A model generated the notes under the pieces. That model ran no database searches and was not told the origin of the DNA. It worked only from the letters and a program-made list of their open reading frames with translations. The translations under genes and the position numbers were made by a program. A stretch of 32,130 bases of DNA from the NCBI GenBank assembly GCA_017983495.1, contig JAGOBH010000017.1, positions 1 through 32,130 of the forward strand, in the 5' to 3' direction. Within the stretch, counting starts at the first letter, position 1; every line of letters begins with the position of its first letter. The DNA is from Pyrinomonadaceae bacterium. GTDB taxonomy: Bacteria; Acidobacteriota; Blastocatellia; Pyrinomonadales; Pyrinomonadaceae. Positions 8,244 to 15,657 of the stretch are shown in pieces.

Positions 8244-9998
8244 ATGCGGCTGAGGACAACTAATTTCCTTAAAATTATAAGCTTTGTCTTGATGCTGTGG
8301 GCGGTCAGTCCGGCGCAAGATGTGGTGCGCGAGATCAAAGCCGGCGATGCTGAGACGCTCAATGTCATCAATTATTTTGGCCGCGTATCTATCGTTGCCG
8401 TACCATCGGAAACTCCCCAACCCGGAAAATTAACTGCAAGTTCGCCCAAGGGCGTCACCGACGCAGAGGTCAAGATGACGTCTGCCGCCGGACGAACAAA
8501 TGTCGAGGTCGCGACTACCGTCAGGGACAAGCGTATCGACCTGACGATCTATATCGCCGAGCGGGCAAGGGTCAAGGTCGAGACCCGCGAAGGTGCGGTC
8601 GAGATATCGGGAAATGTCGCCGCGGTCGACGTCAAAACGGACACGGGCACGATCGCGACGGACGTACCGGACGACGATCTTACGTTCGCATTCCATTGGA
8701 CCGAGTCGCGGCCGCGGTTTGTCGCGGATTTTGAACTTCCTGAGGTAAAGGAGCGTTCAGCCGGACGGTTTGAGATCAGGGGACGAACAGGGGAAGAGCG
8801 GAAAAGGGGAAAAGAAGACAAAAAGGCCGAAACACGACCGGTAGGGAGTGTGCCCGACTCCGAGGATCCAAAACCAAAGATCAAAGACCAAAAGCCTCAA
8901 GGCGTCAATCTTAACTTCACGACCGCACGCGGGATAATCCTGATCAACGTGCCGCCGAGTGAGGTCGGCAGCGACTTGCGCGAACGGCCTCTGACCGACG
9001 CGGCAAAGGCGATCGTCCGCAGCGGTGACAGTTTGCTAATGGAGGCGATACGCCGTGCTGCTCCGAAGTACTACGGCGACTATGCCCGGAGCCTGCCGCC
9101 GATCAAGCGAGAGCCGGCATTTTCTGTACGGTCAAATCCGGCCGATGGCCCGGCCGCTCAGTTGAAACAGGCGCTCGTACGAGTTTCGAATCTCGACAAT
9201 CGTGCGATCGCGGGGCTCAACTTGGAAGATTTTGAAGTTACCGAGGGCGGCAAGAAGCGTGAGATCGTTTCGGTCGAACAATCGACCGCTCCGTTCAATC
9301 TAGTGCTGCTGCTCGACGTTTCGGGCAGCGTTGAGAATTACGTCAATTTTATCCGCAAAGCGGCGCGAAATTTTGTTGAGACGGTCGATAAGAACGACCG
9401 CGTGTCTCTGATAATCTTTAACGACGACGTCAAGATGCTCTCCAAATTCACGACCGACCGCGGCAAGCTCTCGACGAGCCTCGACACGTTTGACGCCGGC
9501 GGCGGCACGGCGTACTACGACGCACTCGCGTACGTCGTCGCCGACACGCTAAGGCCTCTGCGTGGCGAACGGACGGCAGTCGTCATCCTGACGGACGGCG
9601 ACGACAACCGCTCGTTCCTTGCGTTCGATTCGCTGCTAGGTTCGATCCAAGAGAGTGGTGCTCTGATCTATCCGCTTTACGTGCCGTCCGGGCTGATCGC
9701 GGCGGCGGACGGCAAATTTGCCGACATCGACCCATTGCGTAAGAAATATATGACGCTTTCGGCCAAATCCGCCGGCGAGGGTGAGCGTCTCGCCAAAGTT
9801 TCGGGCGGCGTTTATTACCCGATCTCGCAGATCAGCCAGATCCAGCAGGCGTACGAAGACATCGTCGTCCAACTCCGCACCGCATACATCATCACATACC
9901 GCTCCGACACCGCCGATGGAGCCTCACCCCGGCTCAAAATAAAAGCAAACCGCGAAAACGCGTTCACGACCGTGAATTCGGTGAAGGCAGTGCAGTGA
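8244..9998 (+). CDS. Secreted VWA-domain protein (VWFA-related type common in Acidobacteria)
   Basis: This 584-residue protein opens with a signal peptide ending near residue 25 (SPA-QD). Residues about 30-165 are beta-rich and resemble adhesin-like repeats (V-E-V-A-T-T-V, V-K-V-E-T-R-E-G-A-V-E-I-S). A charged low-complexity linker follows at about 180-220. From about 300 comes the VWFA-related domain: an 'LEDFEVTEGGKKREIVSV' strand pair, then the metal-ion site D358-V-S-G-S362, 'TAYYDAL', and a T-D-G-D-D-N-R-S strand. VWA domains bind protein ligands through a divalent cation. It starts 4 nt after the kinase gene, so the two are probably one operon, but no functional tie is demonstrated. The linker DNA (8868-8896) is a CCAAAGA-word tract resembling an intergenic repeat. 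Confidence 0.88.
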   Translation: MRLRTTNFLKIISFVLMLWAVSPAQDVVREIKAGDAETLNVINYFGRVSIVAVPSETPQPGKLTASSPKGVTDAEVKMTSAAGRTNVEVATTVRDKRIDLTIYIAERARVKVETREGAVEISGNVAAVDVKTDTGTIATDVPDDDLTFAFHWTESRPRFVADFELPEVKERSAGRFEIRGRTGEERKRGKEDKKAETRPVGSVPDSEDPKPKIKDQKPQGVNLNFTTARGIILINVPPSEVGSDLRERPLTDAAKAIVRSGDSLLMEAIRRAAPKYYGDYARSLPPIKREPAFSVRSNPADGPAAQLKQALVRVSNLDNRAIAGLNLEDFEVTEGGKKREIVSVEQSTAPFNLVLLLDVSGSVENYVNFIRKAARNFVETVDKNDRVSLIIFNDDVKMLSKFTTDRGKLSTSLDTFDAGGGTAYYDALAYVVADTLRPLRGERTAVVILTDGDDNRSFLAFDSLLGSIQESGALIYPLYVPSGLIAAADGKFADIDPLRKKYMTLSAKSAGEGERLAKVSGGVYYPISQISQIQQAYEDIVVQLRTAYIITYRSDTADGASPRLKIKANRENAFTTVNSVKAVQ

Positions 9999-10008
9999 TC
10001 TCGATGCG

Positions 10009-11421
10009 ATGTTACGGAAATCGCGTTGGATTGTGGTGCTGACAGGGGCGGTGAATTGTGGTCAAATTGATATACGAAATTTGCGGGCGGGAACGGGGCA
10101 TTTGGAGACTTCATTGTTAGAGGCATTGTTTGACGAGAGAGAGCGGCGGCCGTTGACGGTGTCGGAGCTGAATGCCGGCGTGCGCGGAGTTTTAGAGCGT
10201 GAGTTTGCAAGCGTTTGGGTCGAGGGCGAGGTGGTCAACTTTGTCGCTGCAAGCTCGGGCCACTGGTACTTTAACCTCAATGACGGCTCGGCGCAGATCA
10301 AGTGTGTTTGCTGGAAGGGCACGAATTTTCGCATCAGGTTCAAACCGCAGAGCGGCATCACGGTGCGAATCCGCGGCAAGATCAGCTTTTATCCGGCACG
10401 CGGCGAGACGCAAGTCGTTGTCGAATCACTCGAACCGTCGGGCGAGGGAGCATTGCGGGCGGCGTTTGAGCAGATCAGGGCGACACTCGAACGCGAGGGG
10501 CTGTTTGCCGAGGAACTAAAGCGTCCGCTGCCGTACTTTCCGCGAAAGGTCGCGGTGGTTACGAGTGCGACCGGAGCGGCGTATCATGACATTCATAACG
10601 TGCTGACGCGGCGTGCGAGATCGGTCAGCATCCTGCTCGTGCCGACGCTGGTTCAGGGCGAGACCGCGGCTGACAGCATCAGGCAGGCGGTCATCGACGC
10701 CAACGCCTATAACCGTACGCTCGCCGAGGCTGACAAGATCGACGTAATGATCGTCGGACGCGGCGGCGGTTCAGCGGAAGATCTGTGGGCCTTTAATGAC
10801 GAACAGCTTGCACGCACCCTAAGGGCGAGCGAGATACCCGTGATATCCGCCGTCGGCCACGAGATCGATTGGACGATCGCCGACATGATCGCCGATCGAC
10901 GGGCACCGACGCCTTCGGCAGCCGCTGAGATCGTCGCCGGACGCGAAGAGGATATTGTCAATGGCCTGGTCAACTGCGAATCACGGCTCACTTCGACGAT
11001 CAGTTACATGATGCTATTGGCCGGACAGGCGACACGCGATGCGGTCGCGGGCCTGCAAAACGGATTTACGGCATCGATCCACCGTGCGAAGATGCGATTT
11101 GCTGATGTTGCCACACGGCTGTCGCCGGCAACTCTGTCGGCCAAGACCGCGGCGGTCGGTAGCAAACTTTCGATGCTCGATCAACTAGCCGCGGCGGCCA
11201 TCGATCGCGGGATCAAGGTCAATGCCGACCGGCTCAACGTCGAAATGGCAAAGCTCAACGCCCTCTCGCCGCTGGCCGTGCTGACCCGGGGATTTTCGAT
11301 CACGCAGACGGCGGACGGCCGAATTCTTCGCGACGCCGCGTCGGTCAAGCCCGGCGATGAGCTTAAGGTCAGGCTCGAACGCGGGTCGCTGAACGCGGAG
11401 GTGCTCGCAGGCGACAGTTAA
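10009..11421 (+). CDS. xseA: Exodeoxyribonuclease VII large subunit
   Basis: XseA degrades single-stranded DNA in both directions together with XseB. An N-terminal OB-fold is visible ('LTVSELNAGVRGVLE', then 'VWVEGEVVNF' and W-Y-F-N-L-N-D), followed by the nuclease domain with 'VAVVTSATGAAYHDI', the glycine-rich 'GRGGGSAEDLWAFNDE' and 'ISAVGHEIDWTIADMIAD'. The C-terminal 'SPLAVLTRGFSI' signature is present. Length is 470 from the ATG at 10009, but family members usually begin only a few residues before LTVSEL. A TTG at 10102 with GGGG upstream would remove 31 unusual residues and may be the true start. The gene is followed at 2 nt by an unknown gene and then by xseB. Confidence 0.93.
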   Translation: MLRKSRWIVVLTGAVNCGQIDIRNLRAGTGHLETSLLEALFDERERRPLTVSELNAGVRGVLEREFASVWVEGEVVNFVAASSGHWYFNLNDGSAQIKCVCWKGTNFRIRFKPQSGITVRIRGKISFYPARGETQVVVESLEPSGEGALRAAFEQIRATLEREGLFAEELKRPLPYFPRKVAVVTSATGAAYHDIHNVLTRRARSVSILLVPTLVQGETAADSIRQAVIDANAYNRTLAEADKIDVMIVGRGGGSAEDLWAFNDEQLARTLRASEIPVISAVGHEIDWTIADMIADRRAPTPSAAAEIVAGREEDIVNGLVNCESRLTSTISYMMLLAGQATRDAVAGLQNGFTASIHRAKMRFADVATRLSPATLSAKTAAVGSKLSMLDQLAAAAIDRGIKVNADRLNVEMAKLNALSPLAVLTRGFSITQTADGRILRDAASVKPGDELKVRLERGSLNAEVLAGDS

Positions 11422-11423
11422 CG

Positions 11424-12095
11424 ATGGGAAGACGTAGATTTGCAATAGCCGGTCTGGTTGTTTTGTTGCTGCTGGTTATTGCCGGTGCCGGCGGGCTGCT
11501 CTATTACCGAAGTCTGCGCGACACGCCGCAATATTCGCTCGCGCTGATAGTCGATGCCGCCAAACGCGGTGACGACGCGGCGATCGCCGAGTTGATCGAC
11601 GTCGATGCGGTGGTGGATGATTTTGTTCCGCAGGTGACGGGAAAGGCAGTCGAACTATACGGCCGAGGCCTGCCGCCGGCAATACTTGGGCAAATGGCAA
11701 AGATCGCCACACCCGTGCTGCCCGCCGTCAAGGATCGTGCCCGTGCCGAGATCCCGCGTGTCATACGCGAACGGACCGAGCGTTTTGGCAACGTGCCGTT
11801 TGCGGCGATGGTCCTCGGTGCGGACCGCTATCTGGCGATCACCGTCAAGGGTGATCAGGCGATCGTCAAGAGCAAGCTGCCCGAGCATCCGCTCGAACTC
11901 AGGATGAAACGCGTCGGTGAACGTTGGAAGATCGTAGCCGTCCGCGATGAAGACCTGGCGACGCAGATCGCGCAGAAGATCGGGCAGGAGATCGTTGCGA
12001 TCGCGGTCGGCGGCGGCGTTAGAAAGACGGCGGATTCGCTCGGAGTTAAGGGCCTGACAGATATTTTGCGACAGGCGGAGGAGATCTTAAAATAG
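11424..12095 (+). CDS. Membrane-anchored protein, DUF2939-like, between xseA and xseB
   Basis: This 223-residue protein has a positively charged N terminus (MGRRRF) and one membrane helix (about residues 7-28), placing the rest outside the membrane. The body has 'YSLALIVDAAKRGDDAAIAELIDVDAV', which resembles the start of DUF2939 proteins, then an alpha/beta region with 'YLAITVKGDQAIVKSKL' and W-K-I-V-A-V-R-D, and a C-terminal amphipathic helix. Family assignment is by eye only. The start is 2 nt after the xseA stop and xseB starts 2 nt after its own stop, so all three are almost certainly cotranscribed and translationally coupled. No nuclease motif is seen, and its relation to exonuclease VII is unknown. 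Confidence 0.7.
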   Translation: MGRRRFAIAGLVVLLLLVIAGAGGLLYYRSLRDTPQYSLALIVDAAKRGDDAAIAELIDVDAVVDDFVPQVTGKAVELYGRGLPPAILGQMAKIATPVLPAVKDRARAEIPRVIRERTERFGNVPFAAMVLGADRYLAITVKGDQAIVKSKLPEHPLELRMKRVGERWKIVAVRDEDLATQIAQKIGQEIVAIAVGGGVRKTADSLGVKGLTDILRQAEEILK

Positions 12096-12097
12096 AT

Positions 12098-12319
12098 ATG
12101 GAAAACACGTTTGAGACATCATTGACAGAGCTTGAGGCGATCGTGGCAAAACTCGAAGACGGCGACTTGCCGCTCGAAGAGAGCCTTGAACTATTTGAAA
12201 AGGGAATCAAGTTGTCACGCGAATGCCGCGAACGCCTGTCGAACGCCGAACGACGTATCGAAGTGCTGAAAAAAGACGCTGATGGCAGTCTCAGCGTCGA
12301 ATCGTTGGAAAGTGAATAG
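12098..12319 (+). CDS. xseB: Exodeoxyribonuclease VII small subunit
   Basis: The 73-residue protein matches the XseB helical hairpin closely: 'FETSLTELEAIVAKLEDGDL', then P-L-E-E-S-L-E-L-F-E-K-G-I-K-L-S and a second helix ending V-L-K-K-D. XseB binds the coiled-coil of XseA to form the active exonuclease. Length is normal (about 70-85 in the family). It is the last gene of the xseA operon and converges on the peroxiredoxin gene of the other strand, whose stop lies 29 nt further. Confidence 0.95.
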   Translation: MENTFETSLTELEAIVAKLEDGDLPLEESLELFEKGIKLSRECRERLSNAERRIEVLKKDADGSLSVESLESE

Positions 12320-12348
12320 TCCGCTGGCGGGAGCCGGAGCGTCCGCAG

Positions 12349-12915
12349 TTATGGTTTCGGCGGTGCGACCACCAGCTTCTTTTCCATCAGGCTGCACGTC
12401 TCGAGCGTACTCGTCGGATCGATCGCCATGTTATCGAGTACGATCTGGCGTATCTTGCCTTCCTTATCCACGACGAAAGTGCCGCGGCTTCCAAAGCCCT
12501 TTTCTTCGTTATACAGCCCGTACTCTCTTGTCACCTTGCGGTCCCAATCGCTGAGCAACTGAAACCCTGTGACGCCGATCTTTTCGGCAAAAGCCTTGTT
12601 TGAAAAACGGGAATCCATGCTGACTCCAAAGACCTTTGTGTTTGCTTCTTCGAATTTGGCAATACCAGCCTGGTATGCCTGGAGTTCCTTCGTTCAGCCA
12701 CCGGTGAAGGCGAAAACGTAAAAGGCGAGTACGACGTTGCTCTTGCCGCGAAATTCGCTGAGTTTTACCTTTACTCCCGCGGTGTCCGTCAGTGTGAAAT
12801 CGGGTGCGGTGTCGCCGACCTTAAGCTTTGCCTGCGGCGGTGCCGTGGCCGTCTGCCCCAAAGCCGTTATCGCCAGCACGATGCCGATGATAATTGAAAC
12901 TGTCAGTTTCTTCAT
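12349..12915 (-). CDS. Secreted peroxiredoxin (AhpC/TSA family), probable selenoprotein with in-frame UGA at the peroxidatic site
   Basis: Read through one TGA (12694-12696), the frame gives 188 residues. Residues 1-20 are a signal peptide; 'LKVGDTAPDFTLTD' opens the thioredoxin-like fold. The active-site loop reads A-F-T71-G-G-[TGA]74-T-K-E-L, where the family has T-x-x-C-T-K-E-L, so the TGA replaces exactly the peroxidatic Cys. The rest is intact: 'VFGVSMDSRFSNKAFAEK', L-L-S-D, and R144-G-T-F with the conserved Arg. Cys174 is the only other Cys and could resolve the selenenic acid. A stem-loop follows the TGA at SECIS-like spacing. GAGGGGAA lies 8 nt before the ATG. The alternative is a pseudogene with one nonsense change, but no frameshift or other decay is seen. 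Sec-insertion genes are not in the window. Confidence 0.82.
12658..12696 (-). promoter_or_regulatory. Candidate bacterial SECIS element after the UGA codon
   Basis: On the minus strand, 23 nt after the UGA, GGCATACC (12679-12672) pairs with GGTATTGCC (12666-12658), leaving one bulged U on the 3' side. The apical part is CCA-GGC-TGG, giving a short loop that begins with GG. Known bacterial SECIS elements need an apical loop about 16-37 nt from UGA with a G among its first two bases; both hold here. In E. coli fdhF the bulged U is on the 5' side, so the match is not exact. Confidence 0.65.
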
Positions 12916-12937
12916 AGTTTGTTCCCCTCAGAAAAGC

Positions 12938-12975
12938 GATGCCGCCAAATAAGTGAAATACTCAGAGGCGGCATC
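12938..12975 (-). terminator. Probable terminator after the Bax-inhibitor-1 gene
   Basis: A perfect 9-bp stem (GATGCCGCC at 12938-12946 with GGCGGCATC at 12967-12975) with a 20-nt loop is followed on the minus strand by GCTTTTCTG. It lies between the BI-1 stop and the peroxiredoxin start, suggesting the peroxiredoxin gene has its own promoter. The U-run is short. Confidence 0.5.
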
Positions 12976-12993
12976 AATAACAGGTTAGTTTTC

Positions 12994-13704
12994 CTAACGT
13001 CTCGAACTAAAGATGTTGAGAATGTACCAGAACATCAATGCGATGCTTGCAAATAACGCGAGCGACGCTGCGACGTGCTGTTTAGTGTTGTATTGGTGAA
13101 GCACATTAGAAGTCTGGTAAAGGATCGCGGTCGCGGCAAATGCAACCATGACGAAGGCAAAAATATTGCCTATCGAAAAGCCAAAGATCGCACTCGAGAC
13201 GATAAACCCAAGTGCAAGCATGCCGCCGATCGCCAGGATCGGGCCCAGAAAGCTGAAATCCGTCCGTGTGATCATTACCGTCAGCGATAAGCCGAGAAAC
13301 AATCCCAGCGTCACAATACCGGATTTGACGAGAACCATAGGGTCACCCGTGTAATAGACCGCCATTGCGATCATCGGCACGAATATTACCGCCTCGGCGA
13401 CGACATAGAGGATCAGGCCCCAAAGCTGAGTGGCTGACGATGCCTCGGACATCGCCCAGCGGTTCGCCAGATATGATATGCCCATAAATCCCGCCAGGAC
13501 GGCCAGCCAGCCCATTTGTCCGCCGGCCGAGACGACAGTCAGGATCACATCAGCCGCTCCTGAAATGAACAGGAACGCCTCGACGGCGACAAACCCGAGT
13601 ATAGCCAGTGCAAGGAACAAATATGTCTTGCGAATAAATGCCGCACGTTCTACGGGAGCCGCCATCGCGGCCGAATTTCCAAATGTACTTGTAAAATCTT
13701 CCAT
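12994..13704 (-). CDS. Bax inhibitor-1/YccA family membrane protein
   Basis: The 236-residue protein has about seven hydrophobic segments, starting near residue 28 ('TYLFLALAILGFVAVEAFLF'). Family features include F-I-R-K-T-Y at the N terminus, the 'GLFLGLSLTVMITRTDFSFL' region and the C-terminal 'HQYNTKQHVAASLALFASIALMF' segment with 'YILNIFSSRR' at the end. Bacterial BI-1/YccA/YbhL proteins are inner-membrane proteins linked to membrane protein quality control or calcium leak; the role here is not known. AAGGAG lies 8 nt before the ATG. The DoxX gene is 54 nt upstream on the same strand, so they could be cotranscribed. Confidence 0.92.
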   Translation of the reverse strand: MEDFTSTFGNSAAMAAPVERAAFIRKTYLFLALAILGFVAVEAFLFISGAADVILTVVSAGGQMGWLAVLAGFMGISYLANRWAMSEASSATQLWGLILYVVAEAVIFVPMIAMAVYYTGDPMVLVKSGIVTLGLFLGLSLTVMITRTDFSFLGPILAIGGMLALGFIVSSAIFGFSIGNIFAFVMVAFAATAILYQTSNVLHQYNTKQHVAASLALFASIALMFWYILNIFSSRR

Positions 13705-13758
13705 GTAAAATCTCCTTGCGATTAGATTATCGCGGTGTGAAATTGTTTGTACGTTATC

Positions 13759-14166
13759 TTATCCTTTCCCCGATTTACCACCGGCGCGTATGACCGAATC
13801 GATGCTCCAAACGCCCGATCCTCGTGCGGCGATGTATAAAAAGAGAAACGCGTATACAGCGGCCAATTCGCCGCCATTCATGATCGGCAAAGCACCTTTG
13901 GGCTGGTGGGACATAAAATACGCGACCGCCATCGTGCCGCTTGCGAGAAATGCGGCAAAGCTCGAGAAAAAGCCGATCATTATCAACGCTCCGCAAACCA
14001 GCTCAATGATCGCCGCGGCGAAGATCAGCCCTTCGGCGTTGCCGCCGCGTTCGGACGGTGGCCACGCGAACAGCTTCTGCGTGCCATGCAGCATGAACAA
14101 AAATCCGGCCACGATCCGTAAAATTGCGTACACGTAACTCGCGTACCGGTTGAGAAATCCATCCAT
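13759..14166 (-). CDS. DoxX family membrane protein
   Basis: This 135-residue protein has four predicted membrane helices and family motifs: 'YAILRIVAGFLFMLHGTQKL' in helix 1, A-A-I-I-E-L-V-C-G-A in helix 2, 'FLASGTMAVAYFMSHQPKG' in helix 3 and 'NGGELAAVYAFLFLYIAARG' in helix 4. DoxX proteins resemble subunits of thiosulfate:quinone oxidoreductase, but most bacterial members are uncharacterised and some act in membrane redox or stress complexes. AGAGGAGC precedes the ATG at suitable distance. The neighbourhood (BI-1 and a secreted peroxiredoxin) suggests an envelope-stress role, which is inference only. Confidence 0.92.
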   Translation of the reverse strand: MDGFLNRYASYVYAILRIVAGFLFMLHGTQKLFAWPPSERGGNAEGLIFAAAIIELVCGALIMIGFFSSFAAFLASGTMAVAYFMSHQPKGALPIMNGGELAAVYAFLFLYIAARGSGVWSIDSVIRAGGKSGKG

Positions 14167-14357
14167 TCAGTGTGCTCCTCTGATCAATTAATTTTGATAA
14201 GTATAGCGCATTGGCTTAAATGATACGGCTACTTTCGAACCTAAAACGGGGCGTGAGTCGAACTAATTGCGAGCTAAAGTGAGTCGGAGTCAACTTTCAC
14301 GGTTTCAAGGCGGAGAACTCGGGTTTGGAGGTTTTTAGCGGGTAGTTGCGAATTACC

Positions 14358-14449
14358 GGAGCTTTCCGATCGGCGGAAAGCTCCGTCCTGATCTAACGGA
14401 GAAGCCGTAACTGCGCGGAAACGTATTCCGGACCGAACGGATTCTCCGT
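14358..14449. other. Two strong hairpins in the gap downstream of the Arg/Asp-repeat gene
   Basis: One is a perfect 11-bp stem (14358-14368 with 14374-14384, five-base loop). The other has outer arms ACGGAGAA (14396-14403) and TTCTCCGT (14442-14449) with an inner CGGAA/TTCCG hairpin. They lie just past the stop of the minus-strand gene ending at 14464, so they may end its transcript, but neither has a clear U-run. The rest of the 14167-14463 gap shows no gene. Confidence 0.4.
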
Positions 14450-14463
14450 CAGCTGGTAACGAA

Positions 14464-15102
14464 TTACGTGATACGAGCGGCCTGTTCCATCTTCCGATAT
14501 TGCTCCTGCCACTTGTTTGTGGCCTTCTCGATCTCGCGTGCCCAGTTGCGCTGGCGAATTCGATCGAACTGACCCTGGTTCATTTCCTGTTCCATGAGTT
14601 GGAGGCGATTGTTTACGCGCTCACGATACTGATTCATATGGTTGAATCGGTGTTCGAATCCACGTCTCTGATCTTCGTTAAGACCAAGTCGAAATCGCTC
14701 ATGCTCCTGTTCCATATTGCGGACCTGCTCACGGATTCTCTCGTGATTCTGCTTGCCCTGGGCCAAGTCGAAATTGGCATTGTCATATTCCCGGGACATC
14801 GTCCGTAATCTCTGATGGATCTGCTCCGTAGCTTCTGTACGCTGCCGTAATTGATCACGCTGAACATCATTTAACTGGACATAGTCACGGTCGCGGTCTC
14901 GATCCTGATCGCGGTCCTGATCGCGGTCCCTGTCTCTGTCCGGTGTCTGATCCCTGTCCTGCGTTCTATCACGGTCCTGTTGTTGGGTTACGTCACCCTT
15001 GCCACCCGCCGGTTTTCCTTTTCCTTGCCCGTATCCCGATATGGCTATGCCAAATATCATGGCGAGGGCCACGGCAATAGTTGTAAATCTAATAATTCTC
15101 AT
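14464..15102 (-). CDS. Secreted coiled-coil protein with Arg-Asp/Gln-Asp repeat tract
   Basis: I do not recognise a named family. The 212-residue precursor has a signal peptide (about 1-25), a Gly/Lys-rich spacer, then a low-complexity tract at about 40-73 made of D-R, D-Q and Q-D-R units. Residues 75-212 are almost wholly helical and rich in Gln, Arg and Glu, for example 'MEQEHERFRLGLNEDQRRGF' and 'NRLQLMEQEMNQGQFDRIRQ', with the look of small periplasmic helical chaperones of the CpxP/Spy kind. That comparison rests on composition and helical character, not on a motif. The Shine-Dalgarno AAGGAGGTCC, 7-8 nt before the ATG, is near perfect, implying strong translation. The gene appears monocistronic. 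Confidence 0.75.
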   Translation of the reverse strand: MRIIRFTTIAVALAMIFGIAISGYGQGKGKPAGGKGDVTQQQDRDRTQDRDQTPDRDRDRDQDRDQDRDRDRDYVQLNDVQRDQLRQRTEATEQIHQRLRTMSREYDNANFDLAQGKQNHERIREQVRNMEQEHERFRLGLNEDQRRGFEHRFNHMNQYRERVNNRLQLMEQEMNQGQFDRIRQRNWAREIEKATNKWQEQYRKMEQAARIT

Positions 15103-15657
15103 TGTAGGACCTCCTTTTCACTCGAATGGTCGAACAGCCTTGATGATACGGAGTAGTTTCCGTACGATCGAGTCAAGGTGTTCGTTGCCTATATGAATGA
15201 CGCAAATTCCGTACCCATAACGCATTTATTTCTCTCGTTAAAATGCTCGAGTTTCCGTCATTAACCCGATCGGTTAGTGAATGATCTATCGAACACATCC
15301 ACCCGCTAATGACGAAAATTCCACAGTTGACCAAATAACTGTGAAAAAATTCACGATCGATCGTAGCTCCTTGATTCCGAACATCTGTTGTGTCCGAAAG
15401 TGTCGTCAAATGCTGAGTTTTCTGGTCGAAATTAAAAGTAAATTCATGATGTCAACGGCACATTAGTTGCGTCGGCAGAAGCGAAGCAAATTGAATTGCT
15501 AATCGCTTTAATTGTTTTTTGAATTTAGTCCCGGCGTAAAGCCGGAGTTTTGCCGAACGCGTCCAAATGGGTACGTGACCTAAAGGCGCTGACGACGCAT
15601 CAATATTGATTCGATCACCTGGTTATCTCGGCGCACTCTTGATCGAGGAGGTGAATC
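15103..15657. other. Intergenic region between divergent genes
   Basis: This gap of 555 nt separates the divergent genes at 14464-15102 (-) and 15658 (+), so both promoters must lie here. I found no convincing paired -35/-10 boxes and no credible small ORF. The AT-rich stretch at about 15470-15530 may belong to the promoter of the plus-strand gene. Confidence 0.5.

Noticed and set aside
12282..12554. Plus-strand ORF across the xseB end and the peroxiredoxin 3' part
   Set aside because: It overlaps two real genes and shows no recognisable protein features.
12349..12915. Plain pseudogene reading of the peroxiredoxin
   Set aside because: The only lesion is a TGA at the catalytic position with a SECIS-like hairpin after it; no frameshift or loss elsewhere. 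Kept only as the alternative.
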